Assembly: GCF_028622875.1 (NCBI RefSeq)
Contig: NZ_CP117709.1
Coordinates: 3,847,001 to 3,911,000 of the forward strand
Direction: 5' to 3'
Origin: Streptomyces sp. MMBL 11-1
GTDB lineage: Bacteria > Actinomycetota > Actinomycetes > Streptomycetales > Streptomycetaceae
DNA length: 64,000 bases
Positions 9,255 to 18,529 of the stretch are shown piece after piece. A model generated the notes under the pieces. It was not told the origin of the DNA. It was given only the letters and a program-made list of their open reading frames with translations, and did no database searches. Made by a program: the position numbers and the translations under genes. How positions within the stretch are numbered: position 1 is the stretch's first letter; each line of letters opens with the position of its first letter.

Positions 9255-9300
9255 TGTGCCGAGGGGCGTTGTTTCACGTGAAACAACGCCCCTCGGCACA
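9255..9300. terminator. 46-bp perfect palindrome with parS at its centre
   Basis: The parS core 9271-9284 sits in a perfect inverted repeat, TGTGCCGAGGGGCGTT on the left, its complement on the right. It lies between the convergent cca and MFS genes, so it may terminate both. Confidence 0.7.
9271..9284. other. parS site
   Basis: Perfect core, 43 bases from the first, at the centre of the 46-bp palindrome. Confidence 0.95.
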
Positions 9301-9318
9301 TTCATGACCGGTTACCGG

Positions 9319-10587
9319 TCACCGGAGGGCGTCGGTGCGTCGTCGGCGGAACATCCCCGCCGCGACCACCGCGTACAGCACCGAGACGACCGTCACGACG
9401 GCGACTGATCTGCCGTCCGGCGGGAGCATCAGGGCCGCCACCCCTGCGGCGCTCACGAACGCGACGTTGAAGAGCACGTCGTAGAGCGCGAAGACCCGGC
9501 CGCGGAAGGAATCGTCGACCGAGGTCTGCACGACCGTGTCGGTCGCGATCTTCGACCCCTGGGTCACGACGCCGAGCACGAACGCGGCGATCAGCATCGG
9601 GGCGGGAGCGAAGGAGAGGCCCAGGGCGGGCGCCAGGACCGCTGCCGAGCCGGCGCAGCCCACGATCCACCCGTACCGGCCGAACTGCCCCACCGCCCAT
9701 GGAGTGAGGACGGCGGCGACGAAGAACCCCGCGCCGGACACCCCGACCGCCAGACCGAGCAGGGCCAGTCCGTCGGACTCGGTGTCCGACCAGGCGTAGC
9801 GGCACAGCATGAGCACCATCACGGTGAGCGCGCCGTAACAGAAGCGGATCACGGTCATCGCGGCGAGTGCCCCGGCCGCATGTCTCCGCTGTGCCAGGTG
9901 GCGCAGCCCGGCGATGAGCCCGCGCGCGGTGACGGCCAGAGCGGCCCGCAGCCGCAGGGGCGTCCCGTCGGTATCCGGTCCCAGCAGAGCGCGGGGCAGG
10001 CTCAGGGACGCCAGCGCGGAGAGCAGGTAGAGCATCGACCCCAGCAGGACCACCGCCGCGTCGGACTCGTCGGCCACCAGTCGTACGACGAAAGCGAGGC
10101 CGCCTCCCGCGGTGGCCGCCAGGGTGCCCGCGGTGGGGGACAGGGAGTTGGCGACGACGAGACGGTCGGTGTCGACCACCCGGGGCAGGGCGGCGGAGAG
10201 ACCGGCCAGCACGAAACGGTTGACGGCGGTGACGCACAGGGCCGAGACGTAGAAGAGCCAGTCGGGCACCGGGGCGAGCATCAGCAGGGCCGTGGAGCAG
10301 GCCAGAGCGGCCCGCAGAAGGTTCCCGTAGAGGAAGACCTGCCGCCGGGGCCAGCGGTCCAGCAGAACCCCCGCGAAGGGCCCGATCAGGGAGTAGGGCA
10401 GGAGAAGCACGGCCATCGCGGAAGCGATGGCGGCGGCCGACGTCTGCTTCTCGGGGGAGAAGACGACGTACGCGGCGAGGGCGACCTGGTAGACGCCGTC
10501 GGCGGACTGGGACAGCAGCCGCACGGTGAGCAGGCGGCGGAAGTTCCGCAGGCGCAGCAGGGTGCGCAGATCACGCGCGACAGACAT
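9319..10587 (-). CDS. MFS transporter
   Basis: 422 residues from ATG 10587, with 12 predicted membrane helices. The loop between helices 2 and 3 reads GVLLDRWPRRQVF, the MFS motif A, and a second cytoplasmic loop reads DSFRGRVFALYD, typical of the MFS_3/enterobactin-exporter-like subgroup. The substrate cannot be told from sequence. It lies downstream of the inositol-phosphate synthase gene in the same direction but a strong hairpin (10604-10648) separates them, so it probably has its own promoter. No good ribosome-binding site is visible; GTG 10602 is an alternative start. It converges on cca across two parS sites. Confidence 0.85.
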   Translation of the reverse strand: MSVARDLRTLLRLRNFRRLLTVRLLSQSADGVYQVALAAYVVFSPEKQTSAAAIASAMAVLLLPYSLIGPFAGVLLDRWPRRQVFLYGNLLRAALACSTALLMLAPVPDWLFYVSALCVTAVNRFVLAGLSAALPRVVDTDRLVVANSLSPTAGTLAATAGGGLAFVVRLVADESDAAVVLLGSMLYLLSALASLSLPRALLGPDTDGTPLRLRAALAVTARGLIAGLRHLAQRRHAAGALAAMTVIRFCYGALTVMVLMLCRYAWSDTESDGLALLGLAVGVSGAGFFVAAVLTPWAVGQFGRYGWIVGCAGSAAVLAPALGLSFAPAPMLIAAFVLGVVTQGSKIATDTVVQTSVDDSFRGRVFALYDVLFNVAFVSAAGVAALMLPPDGRSVAVVTVVSVLYAVVAAGMFRRRRTDALR

Positions 10588-10603
10588 GGGAGCAAGCGTC
10601 ACA

Positions 10604-10648
10604 CACGTAGGGGGTCCGCGGGCGGATTGCCCGGGGACCCCCTACGTG
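10604..10648. terminator. Hairpin terminator after ino1
   Basis: 14-base perfect arms (10604-10617, 10635-10648) with a nested CGGG/CCCG pairing, between the ino1 stop and the MFS start. Confidence 0.82.
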
Positions 10649-10714
10649 CGGCAGGAAGAGGTGAGCGTCTCCGCTCAGCGCTCCGGTGAGACTGTGTCAG
10701 CCGGGAAGGCCGGC

Positions 10715-11797
10715 TCAGCTCTCGGTGTCGCCGTTGATGAACTTCTCGACGTTCTCGCGCGCCTCGTCGTCGAAGTACTGCACCGGCGGGCTCTTCATGA
10801 AGTAGCTGGAAGCCGAGAGGATCGGGCCACCGATGCCGCGGTCCTTGGCGATCTTCGCCGCACGGACGGCGTCGATGATGACACCGGCCGAGTTCGGGGA
10901 GTCCCACACCTCGAGCTTGTACTCGAGGTTCAGCGGAACGTCGCCGAACGCGCGGCCCTCAAGGCGCACGTACGCCCACTTGCGGTCGTCCAGCCAGGCC
11001 ACGTAGTCGGAGGGGCCGATGTGGACGTTGCCCGCACCGAGCTCACGGTCACGGATCTGCGAGGTGACGGCCTGCGTCTTGGAGATCTTCTTGGACTCCA
11101 GGCGCTCACGCTCGAGCATGTTCTTGAAGTCCATGTTGCCGCCGACGTTCAGCTGCATCGTGCGGTCGAGGATGACACCGCGGTCCTCGAAGAGCTTCGC
11201 CATCACGCGGTGCGTGATGGTGGCGCCCACCTGGGACTTGATGTCGTCGCCGACGATCGGGACACCGGCCTCGGTGAACTTGTCCGCCCACTCCTTGGTG
11301 CCGGCGATGAACACCGGGAGAGCGTTGACGAACGCGACCTTGGCGTCGATGGCGCACTGCGCGTAGAACTTCGCAGCGACCTCGGAACCGACGGGCAGGT
11401 AGCAGACGAGAACGTCGACCTGCTTGTCCTTGAGGACCTGGACGACGTCGACCGGGGCGTCCGCGGACTCCTCGATCGTCTCGCGGTAGTACTTGCCCAG
11501 GCCGTCGTGGGTGTGGCCGCGCTGGACGGTCACGCCCGTGTTCGGCACGTCCGCGATCTTGATGGTGTTGTTCTCGCTGGCGCCGATGGCGTCCGCGAGG
11601 TCGAGGCCGACCTTCTTCGCGTCGACGTCGAAGGCGGCGACGAACTCGACGTCACTGACGTGGTACTCGCCGAACTGGACGTGCATCAGACCGGGCACCT
11701 TGCCGGCCGGATCGGCGTCCTTGTAGTACTCGACGCCCTGCACCAGCGAGGCGGCGCAGTTGCCCACGCCTACGATGGCTACGCGAACCGAACCCAT
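10715..11797 (-). CDS. ino1: Inositol-3-phosphate synthase (myo-inositol-1-phosphate synthase)
   Basis: 360 residues, the compact actinobacterial form. The N-terminus [18 protein letters not shown] is the NAD-binding Rossmann motif; [38 protein letters not shown] and [12 protein letters not shown] are signature active-site segments. The enzyme cyclises glucose-6-phosphate to inositol-3-phosphate, the first step to phosphatidylinositol and mycothiol in actinomycetes. The start has a GGGAG site 8 bases upstream. The PadR-type regulator ends 59 bases upstream in the same direction, so the two are probably co-transcribed from a promoter at the 12632-12664 palindrome. Confidence 0.94.
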   Translation of the reverse strand: MGSVRVAIVGVGNCAASLVQGVEYYKDADPAGKVPGLMHVQFGEYHVSDVEFVAAFDVDAKKVGLDLADAIGASENNTIKIADVPNTGVTVQRGHTHDGLGKYYRETIEESADAPVDVVQVLKDKQVDVLVCYLPVGSEVAAKFYAQCAIDAKVAFVNALPVFIAGTKEWADKFTEAGVPIVGDDIKSQVGATITHRVMAKLFEDRGVILDRTMQLNVGGNMDFKNMLERERLESKKISKTQAVTSQIRDRELGAGNVHIGPSDYVAWLDDRKWAYVRLEGRAFGDVPLNLEYKLEVWDSPNSAGVIIDAVRAAKIAKDRGIGGPILSASSYFMKSPPVQYFDDEARENVEKFINGDTES

Positions 11798-11856
11798 TCC
11801 GGTTGCTCCCTGTGTAATCGGTGTTTCCGATGAAGTCGCCGCGGAGTGCGATGACT

Positions 11857-12564
11857 TCACTTGGCGGTGTCGTCGGACGGATCCGGCCGGGTGTTGTCCC
11901 GATGCCGGGGCAGGCCGCCCGTCTCTCCAGGTGTGTCCTGCTGAGCAGAGCCCTCGGGCGAGGATCGTCTCTGATCCCGTCCCGACCGCTCGCTCTCGAT
12001 GAGCTCGTTCAGCCAGCGCACTTCGCGCTCCACGGACTCCATGCCGTGACGCTGCAGCTCAAGTGTGTAGTCGTCGAGTCGTTCACGGGTGCGGGCGAGG
12101 GAGGCGCGCATCTTCTCCAGGCGCTCCTCCAGCCGGCTGCGGCGGCCTTCGAGCACCCGCATCCGCACCTCGCGTTCGGTCTGGCCGAAGAAGGCGAAGC
12201 GCGCTGCGAAGTGCTCGTCCTCCCAGGCATCCGGACCGGTGTGCGACAGCAGCTCCTCGAAGTGCTCCTTACCTTCTGCCGTCAAGCGGTAGACGATCTT
12301 CGCCCGGCGCCCTGTCAGTGAGGAGGAGGAAGCGGCCGAGCGTCCGGCGGCCGGCGTGGTGTCCGCCGGGGCACCGGCGGGCTCCTCGATCAACCAGCCG
12401 CTGGCGACCAGCGTCTTGAGGCAGGGATAGAGCGTTCCGTAGCTGAACGCACGGAAGATCCCCAGCGAGGTGTTGAGGCGTTTGCGCAGCTCATAGCCGT
12501 GCATCGGCGATTCGCGGAGCAGGCCGAGAACAGCGAACTCGAGGATGCCGGAGCGTCTGCTCAC
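11857..12564 (-). CDS. PadR-family transcriptional regulator
   Basis: 235 residues from GTG 12564, preceded by GGGGGAGA. The winged helix is at the N-terminus ([20 protein letters not shown], then [20 protein letters not shown]). After a Ser/Ala/Pro-rich insert comes the C-terminal helical domain ([21 protein letters not shown] and a long coiled-coil-like [23 protein letters not shown]), used for dimerisation in PadR proteins. A near-perfect 33-bp palindrome 68 bases upstream is the likely operator. Being first gene before ino1, it probably controls its own operon and hence inositol supply; the signal it senses is unknown. Confidence 0.88.
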   Translation of the reverse strand: MSRRSGILEFAVLGLLRESPMHGYELRKRLNTSLGIFRAFSYGTLYPCLKTLVASGWLIEEPAGAPADTTPAAGRSAASSSSLTGRRAKIVYRLTAEGKEHFEELLSHTGPDAWEDEHFAARFAFFGQTEREVRMRVLEGRRSRLEERLEKMRASLARTRERLDDYTLELQRHGMESVEREVRWLNELIESERSGRDQRRSSPEGSAQQDTPGETGGLPRHRDNTRPDPSDDTAK

Positions 12565-12631
12565 CGGTGTCTCCCCCTTCTCCCGCTGCCTCCGCCGGCA
12601 CGGTCCACCGGAACCATCGGCGTACCTATGC

Positions 12632-12664
12632 CGTGCTGATGTATCGACTCGATACATCAGCACG
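12632..12664. promoter_or_regulatory. 33-bp palindrome, probable PadR operator
   Basis: Sixteen-base arms around one central base form a perfect palindrome; the core is ATGTATCGACTCGATACAT. ATGT...ACAT half-sites are typical of PadR operators. It lies 68 bases upstream of the PadR start and about 300 bases upstream of the divergent penicillin-binding protein gene. Confidence 0.6.
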
Positions 12665-12800
12665 ATAGATCGGTCCGTCCTGTTCGACAAGGGTGACCTT
12701 CGTGAACGGCGTCACATCAACAATTCCCAGGGTTCGACTTGCGTTGTTTGGGGTGAAGTTCGGCGCTAGGCAGGTTTTGACCGTGCGTAGTCTGTGCGGC

Positions 12801-12968
12801 ATGCAGACCACCGGGAACCGCGAGGCGCTTACGTGCGTCAGTCATCGCGGACTGCCGGATGTACTGCGGATGAGCCTTCCGCAGTGGCTTGTCCGTAATT
12901 CGGGGGGACCGGATCTCAACTGCCGCTTCCAGGCGCTCTCGCCTGCCCGAGGAGTAGTCGTTCCATGA
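12801..12968 (+). CDS. Possible 55-residue leader peptide overlapping the PBP start
   Basis: An open frame begins at ATG 12801, directly after a TAGTCT hexamer that could be the -10 box of a leaderless transcript, and ends with TGA overlapping the ATG of the penicillin-binding protein gene (ATGA at 12965-12968). The predicted product (MQTTGNREALTCVSHRGLPD at its start) matches no family I know. The gap from 12565 to 12964 otherwise holds only the PadR palindrome. It may be a translated leader or chance; no ribosome-binding site supports it. Confidence 0.25.
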   Translation: MQTTGNREALTCVSHRGLPDVLRMSLPQWLVRNSGGPDLNCRFQALSPARGVVVP

Positions 12969-15682
12969 GCGAGCACCGTCGCAAAACGCCTCAGCCACAA
13001 GGCGGCGGGCGTGCCGCGGCCAGACGCGCCGCCCAGCAGTCGACCGGACGCAGAGCAGTCCCGTCACGCAGAGCCACGTCGAGTTCACCTACCGAATCGT
13101 CGTCCGAGGCGCACGGCGGGGATCGCCCGTACGGCAGCCGCGCCGAGGCCCGTCGCGCGGCCCAGCGCGGCGGTGGCCGACGCCGCGGTGGCGGCGATCC
13201 CGTCGGCCCGGGAGGCCGGGGGCGCGACCACGGCGACACCGGCAAGAAGCGCTTCATCGACTACCCGCGCCACGGCAAGTACGGGTTCCGCCGCTGGGTG
13301 CCCTCGTGGAAGCTGGTGTCGGGGCTCTGTCTGGGCTTCCTCGGCGTGCTGATGGGCGTCGGGGGCGTCTCGTACGCCTTGGTCTCCAAGCCGAACATCA
13401 ACGAAGCGGCCAGGGCGCAGAACAACGTCTACTACTGGGCCGACGGCACACAGATGGTGGCGACCGGAGGTTCGGTCAACCGCCAGGTCCTCAAGTACGA
13501 GCAGATCCCGGAGGAGATGCGCAACGCCGTCATCTCGGCCGAGAACAAGAGCTTCGAGACGGACAAGGGCATCGACCCGGTGGGCATCGGCCGCGCGCTG
13601 CTGAACATGGCCACCGGCGGTGAGACCCAGGGCGGCTCGACCATCACCCAGCAGTACGTGAAGAACTCCATGCTCACCCAGGACCAGACGCTCAAGCGGA
13701 AGTTCCAGGAACTTTTCATCACGCTCAAGGTCGCCGGTGAGGACAGCAAGGAAAAGGTGATGGCCGGCTACCTCAACGTCTCGTACTACGGGCGTGGGGC
13801 ATCGGGGCTGCAGGCGGCGGCCCGCACCTACTACAACAAGGACGCCGGCGAACTGAACGCGAGCGAGTGCGCCTTCCTGGCCACGCTGCTCAAGGGTGCG
13901 AGCTACTACGACCCCGCAGGCGCCACCGACATCGACAAGAAGAACGCGACCAAGCAGAAGAACACCAAGCGGGCCAAAGAGCGGTGGGAGTGGATCCTTG
14001 ACGAGCAGGTCAAGGACGGGCGCATGACGGCGGAGGAACGCGCCAAGTACAAGGAGTTCCCCATGCCGCTGCCGAAGAAGAAGGACGCCAAGCTGGGCGG
14101 CCAGACCGGCTACCTGGTGGAGCTCGCCAAGAAGTACTTCCTCGCCAACAACGATCGCCGCATCGACGCCAAGCAGCTCGAACTGGGCGGCTTCGAGATC
14201 CACACCACCTTCCAGAAGAAGAGGGTGGAGGAGCTCGAGGCAGCGGTGAACAAGGTCTACAAGGCCAAGATCCGGCCCGAGGAGCGCCCGAAGACGGACA
14301 CGCACGTCGAGTTCGGCGGTGCGTCCGTGGACGCGAAGACCGGCGCCATCATCGCCACGTACGGCGGCCAGGACGCCACCACGCACTTCATGAACAACGC
14401 GGACGCCACCGGGGCCCAGGTCGGTTCCACATGGAAGCCGTTCGTACTGGCCGCGGCCATGCAGTACGGCGTGCGTGATCCTTCCGGCGGGAAGGAGCAG
14501 ACCAACTCCCAGCGCACCCAGGTCTCGCCCGAGAGCGTCTACAACGGCGACAACAAGCTGGAGATCAGGGACTACACGGGCAAGACCTGGCTGAACGAGA
14601 ACGACGAACCGTGGCGTCAGACCAATGACGGCGATCAGGACTACGGCGAGATCGACCTGCGGACGGCCATGGAGAAGTCCGCCAACTCCCCGTTCGTGCA
14701 GCTCGGCATGGACGTCGGTACGGACAAGGTCAAGGACGTCGCCGTCGCCTCCGGTCTGAAGGACGACGATTTCATGGCCGACGCGACCGTGCCCTCGTTC
14801 TCCATCGGCACCTCGTCGCCCAGCGCCATCCGCATGGCGGGCTCCTACGCCACCTTCGCCACGAGTGGCCAGCAGAACGACACGTACTCGGTGACCGAGG
14901 TGAAGCGGGAAGGCCTGACCGTCTTCAAGCACAAAAAGCGGCCCCAGCGCGCCTTCAGCCCGGTCATCGCCGACAACGTCACGGACGTGCTGAAGAACGT
15001 CGTGGAGAACGGAACAGGAAAGCCCGCCCGTCTGGAGGGCCGTGAGGCCGCGGGCAAGACCGGTACGACGGACGGCAACCGGTCCGCCTGGTTCGTCGGG
15101 TACACACCGCAGATCTCGACCGCCATCAGCATGTTCCGGTACGACGACGACGAGACGAACCAAGAGCGCGAGTTCTTGAAGATGTTCGGCACCGGTGGAG
15201 AGAAGAAGATCCACGGAGCCTCGTTCCCGGCCTCCATCTGGCACGACTACATGACCGGGGCGATGAAGGGCAAGAAGGCCATTTCCTTCCCGGAACCGAA
15301 GGACCTGGGCGATGTCGTGTGGGGCGGTGGCGCGAAGAGCCCCAGCCCGACGCCCAGTCCCACGCCTTCGCCGACGCCCTCCGAAGAGGAGAAGGAAGAG
15401 CCGCCGTCCCCGACGCCGACCCAGACCACCCCCAGTCCGACGCCGTCGCCGACCAGGAGCTGCAGCATCTGGGACCCGACCTGCCAGGAGGCCAACGGCG
15501 GGGCGAACGCCGGAGCGGATGGCGGAGGTGACAACTCCGGAGCCGACGCCGGGGGCGACAACACCGGAACCACCGACGGGGGCGACAACACCGGAACCAC
15601 CGACGGCGGTGACAGCGGTGGCCCCCAGGGAGGGAACGGCAACCCCAACGGTGGCAACACCATCTGGGGCAACGGCGGATAG
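12965..15682 (+). CDS. Class A penicillin-binding protein (transglycosylase-transpeptidase)
   Basis: 905 residues. Residues 1-115 are a basic, low-complexity cytoplasmic tail, then one membrane helix (about 116-140, LVSGLCLGFLGVLMGVGGV). The GT51 glycosyltransferase has its catalytic Glu193 in SAENKSFE and the GGSTITQQYVKN motif. The transpeptidase has Ser488 in STWK, SANSP as the SxN motif and KTGT at 698-701. The extracellular tail is a Pro/Ser/Thr-rich linker followed by repeats such as GGDNTGTTD; it has two cysteines near CSIWDPTC. It polymerises and cross-links peptidoglycan. GAGGAG precedes the start. A 20-bp hairpin terminator follows at 15725. Confidence 0.95.
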   Translation: MSEHRRKTPQPQGGGRAAARRAAQQSTGRRAVPSRRATSSSPTESSSEAHGGDRPYGSRAEARRAAQRGGGRRRGGGDPVGPGGRGRDHGDTGKKRFIDYPRHGKYGFRRWVPSWKLVSGLCLGFLGVLMGVGGVSYALVSKPNINEAARAQNNVYYWADGTQMVATGGSVNRQVLKYEQIPEEMRNAVISAENKSFETDKGIDPVGIGRALLNMATGGETQGGSTITQQYVKNSMLTQDQTLKRKFQELFITLKVAGEDSKEKVMAGYLNVSYYGRGASGLQAAARTYYNKDAGELNASECAFLATLLKGASYYDPAGATDIDKKNATKQKNTKRAKERWEWILDEQVKDGRMTAEERAKYKEFPMPLPKKKDAKLGGQTGYLVELAKKYFLANNDRRIDAKQLELGGFEIHTTFQKKRVEELEAAVNKVYKAKIRPEERPKTDTHVEFGGASVDAKTGAIIATYGGQDATTHFMNNADATGAQVGSTWKPFVLAAAMQYGVRDPSGGKEQTNSQRTQVSPESVYNGDNKLEIRDYTGKTWLNENDEPWRQTNDGDQDYGEIDLRTAMEKSANSPFVQLGMDVGTDKVKDVAVASGLKDDDFMADATVPSFSIGTSSPSAIRMAGSYATFATSGQQNDTYSVTEVKREGLTVFKHKKRPQRAFSPVIADNVTDVLKNVVENGTGKPARLEGREAAGKTGTTDGNRSAWFVGYTPQISTAISMFRYDDDETNQEREFLKMFGTGGEKKIHGASFPASIWHDYMTGAMKGKKAISFPEPKDLGDVVWGGGAKSPSPTPSPTPSPTPSEEEKEEPPSPTPTQTTPSPTPSPTRSCSIWDPTCQEANGGANAGADGGGDNSGADAGGDNTGTTDGGDNTGTTDGGDSGGPQGGNGNPNGGNTIWGNGG

Positions 15683-15724
15683 CCGGACCACGGGCCGGGC
15701 CTCTCAGAGGCCGGCCCACCGCAG

Positions 15725-15768
15725 CGGCGAGGGCCGCCGTACCCACCCGGGTACGGCGGCCCTCGCCG
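15725..15768. terminator. Strong hairpin terminator after the PBP gene
   Basis: Perfect 20-base arms (15725-15744 and 15749-15768) with a 4-base loop. No long T-run follows, as usual for Streptomyces terminators. Confidence 0.85.
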
Positions 15769-15860
15769 TGTTCCCCGCGGTGTGCGGCATCCCGGTCCGT
15801 ATCCGTGTCCCCCGGGCGGTCCTTGCCCCGGGCACAGCCCCGTACGGCAGGATGTGCGGC

Positions 15861-17366
15861 ATGCCAAGCCCCAGCGCAGAAGACACGAGCGTGCACCAGG
15901 AGCGGCCCCTCGTGCGGCCCACCGATCAGGACGAGGTCGCGGCGGCCGGCAGCGAGCTGTTCGGCGGCCGGGCGGGACGCTGGGCGCGGCTCGGCGACGG
16001 CCCGCTCACGCCCGTGCGTGTCGTCGCGCTGGTCATGATCGGGATGTTCGCCCTCGGTATGGTGCAGAAGATCCCCTGCTACGAATGGGCCTGGTTCCGC
16101 GGGGCCACCTCGCAGTACACGCACGCCTGCTACTCCGACATTCCGCACCTCTTCATGGGGCGCGGCTTCGCCGACGGTCTCGTACCGTACTTCGACCGGC
16201 TGAGCGGCGATATGCAGTACCTGGAGTACCCCGTGCTGACCGGGGTGTTCATGCAGGTGGCGTCCTGGCTGACGCTGACGCCGGACAGCGACCCCATCCA
16301 GCAGCGCGAGCAGATGTACTGGATGGTCAACGCGGGCATGCTGATGATCTGCGCGGTGGTCATCGCCGTGTGCACCGTCCGCACGCACCGCCGCCGCCCC
16401 TGGGACGGCCTCCTGGTCGCGCTGGCCCCCGCGTTCGTCCTCACCGCGACCATCAACTGGGACCTCCTGGCCGTGGCCCTGACGGCTGCGGCGATGCTCA
16501 TGTGGTCACGGGGACGGGTGCTCGCGTTCGGCATCCTCATCGGCCTGGCGACCGCCGCCAAGCTCTACCCGGTCCTGCTGCTCGGCCCGCTCCTGGTGCT
16601 CTGCTGGCGGGCGGGCAGGCAGCGTGAGTTCGGGACGGCGCTGCTGGGCGCGGGAGCGGCCTGGCTGGTGGTGAATCTGCCGGTGATGATCTTCGCTCCG
16701 GAGGGATGGCGGAAGTTCTACACGTTCAGCCAGGAGCGGCCCATCGACTTCGGTTCGTTCTGGCTGATCATCACCCAGCGCACCGGCAAGCCCATCGACG
16801 TGGAGACGGTCAACACCGCGTCGGTCGTCCTGATGGTCGTGTTCTGCGCGGGCATCGCGGGCCTGGCGCTCTCCGCGGCCCGCCGGCCGCGCTTCGCCCA
16901 GCTGGCGTTCCTGGTGGTGGCCGCGTTCATTCTGACGAACAAGGTCTACTCACCGCAGTACGTGCTCTGGCTGATCCCGCTGGCCGTCCTGGCCCGGCCG
17001 CGCTGGCGCGACTTCCTCATCTGGCAGGCCTGCGAGGTCATGTACTTCCTCGGGATCTGGTTCTACCTCGCCTACACCAGTGGCGGGGACAAGCACCAGG
17101 GGCTGCCGCAGGAGGGCTACCAGGTCGCGATCGTCCTGCACCTGCTGGGCACGCTGTACCTGTGCGCGCTGATCGTCCGGGACATTCTGCGGCCGGAGAG
17201 GGACCCGGTGCGCGGGGACGGGGCGGACGACCCGTCGGGCGGTGTCCTCGACGGGGCTCCGGACGCGTTCGTGCTGGCGCCCGAGGCCCGTTCGTCCGGG
17301 AACAGGGCCCCGACGGTCACGGGACCTCAGGTGGAGTGGGGCGCGGCGCCCACCCGGGACGGCTGA
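15861..17366 (+). CDS. GT87-type membrane glycosyltransferase (DUF2029)
   Basis: 501 residues with about 10 membrane helices. The first extracellular loop carries CYEWAWFRG and later YLEYPVLTGVFM, resembling the loop of GT87/GT-C polyprenol-phosphate-mannose-dependent mannosyltransferases; LATAAKLYPVLLLGPLLVL and NKVYSPQYVLWLIPL are further family segments. These enzymes add mannose or related sugars to lipids or glycans on the outer membrane face; the acceptor is not known here. Start at ATG 15861 has GGCAGG nine bases upstream; ATG 15852 is an alternative. Ends close to the convergent alanine-racemase-like gene. Confidence 0.8.
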   Translation: MPSPSAEDTSVHQERPLVRPTDQDEVAAAGSELFGGRAGRWARLGDGPLTPVRVVALVMIGMFALGMVQKIPCYEWAWFRGATSQYTHACYSDIPHLFMGRGFADGLVPYFDRLSGDMQYLEYPVLTGVFMQVASWLTLTPDSDPIQQREQMYWMVNAGMLMICAVVIAVCTVRTHRRRPWDGLLVALAPAFVLTATINWDLLAVALTAAAMLMWSRGRVLAFGILIGLATAAKLYPVLLLGPLLVLCWRAGRQREFGTALLGAGAAWLVVNLPVMIFAPEGWRKFYTFSQERPIDFGSFWLIITQRTGKPIDVETVNTASVVLMVVFCAGIAGLALSAARRPRFAQLAFLVVAAFILTNKVYSPQYVLWLIPLAVLARPRWRDFLIWQACEVMYFLGIWFYLAYTSGGDKHQGLPQEGYQVAIVLHLLGTLYLCALIVRDILRPERDPVRGDGADDPSGGVLDGAPDAFVLAPEARSSGNRAPTVTGPQVEWGAAPTRDG

Positions 17367-17403
17367 CCCGGGCCGGGCAGGGCCGTTCGGGGCCGCGCCC
17401 GGG
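17367..17403. terminator. Hairpin between convergent genes
   Basis: CCCGGGC at 17367 and GCCCGGG at 17397 can pair with further G/C pairing between; it lies between the convergent glycosyltransferase and racemase-like genes. The stem is modest and the call tentative. Confidence 0.4.
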
Positions 17404-17407
17404 CGGC

Positions 17408-18439
17408 TCAGCGGTCGACGAGCCGGTCGTACTGCGTGGTGGTGTGGCGCAGGTGGGCGACCAGCTCGTCACCGACCCGCGGCTCCTGGGCGTCCGAGGG
17501 CACGAACAGGATCGACACCTGCATGTGCGGCGGCTCGGCGAACCACCGCTGCTTGCCCGCCCAGACGAACGGCGACAGGTTGCGGTTGACCGTGGCCAGG
17601 CCCGCGCGGGCGACGCCCTTGGCCCGCGGCATCACGCCGTGCAGCGCCTTGGGCGCCTCCAGGCCGACCCCGTGGGACGTACCGCCGGCCACGACGACCA
17701 GCCAGCCGTCGGAGGCGGCCTTCTGCTGGCGGTAGCCGAACCGGTCGCCCTTGACGACGGGGGTGACGTCCAGGACGGCCCCCCGGTACTCGGTGGCCTC
17801 GTGGTCGCCCAGCCAGAGCCGGGTGCCGATACGGGCGCGGAAGCGGGTCTGCGGGAACTGCTGCTGGAGCCGGGCCAGCTCCTCGGCGCGCAGATGGCTG
17901 ACGAACATGGTGTGCAGCGGCAGTCGGGCCGCGCGCAGCCGGTCCATCCAGCCGATGACCTCCTCGACGGCGTCGGAGCCGTCGGTGCGGTCCAGCGGCA
18001 GGTGCAGGGCGAAGCCTTCGAGCCGTACGTCCTCGATCGCCGCGTGCAGCTGGCCGAGCTCCTCCTCCTTGACGCCGTGGCGCTTCATCGAGCTCATGCA
18101 CTCGATGACGACCCGGGCGCCCACCAGGGCGTGCACCCCGTCGACGGAGGAGACGGACCGGATGACGCGGTCCGGAAGCGGTACGGGTTCCTCACCACGC
18201 CGGAACGGGGTCAGGACAAGCAGGTCGCCGCTGAACCAGTCCTTGATCCGGGCCGCTTCGTAGGTCGTCCCGACGGCGAGGGTGTCGGATCCGAAGCGGA
18301 TCGTCTCGTCGGCGAGGCGCTCATGGCCGAAGCCGTAACCATTGCCCTTGCAGACGGGTACGAGACCGGGGAACTGGTCGATCACGGACTTCTGGTGCGC
18401 CCGCCAGCGCGCGGTGTCGACGTAGAGGGAGAGCGCCAT
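17408..18439 (-). CDS. Alanine-racemase-like PLP protein, probably not a canonical racemase
   Basis: 343 residues. The N-terminal barrel carries PVCKGNGYGFG with Lys31 as the expected PLP lysine, and RIGTRLWLGD corresponds to the phosphate-binding RIG segment of alanine racemases. However the C-terminal loop that normally supplies the second catalytic base (GYADG with an active Tyr) reads VAGGTSHGVG, so the Tyr is missing, and the protein is about 30 residues shorter than usual. It follows femX by 90 bases in the same direction, suggesting an operon and a link to peptidoglycan peptides. It might bind PLP and a different amino acid, or act as a chaperone of FemX. Function unproven. Confidence 0.75.
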   Translation of the reverse strand: MALSLYVDTARWRAHQKSVIDQFPGLVPVCKGNGYGFGHERLADETIRFGSDTLAVGTTYEAARIKDWFSGDLLVLTPFRRGEEPVPLPDRVIRSVSSVDGVHALVGARVVIECMSSMKRHGVKEEELGQLHAAIEDVRLEGFALHLPLDRTDGSDAVEEVIGWMDRLRAARLPLHTMFVSHLRAEELARLQQQFPQTRFRARIGTRLWLGDHEATEYRGAVLDVTPVVKGDRFGYRQQKAASDGWLVVVAGGTSHGVGLEAPKALHGVMPRAKGVARAGLATVNRNLSPFVWAGKQRWFAEPPHMQVSILFVPSDAQEPRVGDELVAHLRHTTTQYDRLVDR

Positions 18440-18529
18440 GGCCGGCCCGGAACCTTTCTGGTGGCTGCGGTGAATCAGGAACGAACGGTGTGTGCCGAGA
18501 TGTGTGCGGCCCGGAGGGGGTGAAGCGGA

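Noticed and set aside
15311..15682. Tandem repeats in the PBP tail as a mobile or satellite element
   Set aside because: They keep the reading frame and encode Pro/Ser/Thr and Gly/Asp-rich extracellular linker repeats, a normal feature of such tails.
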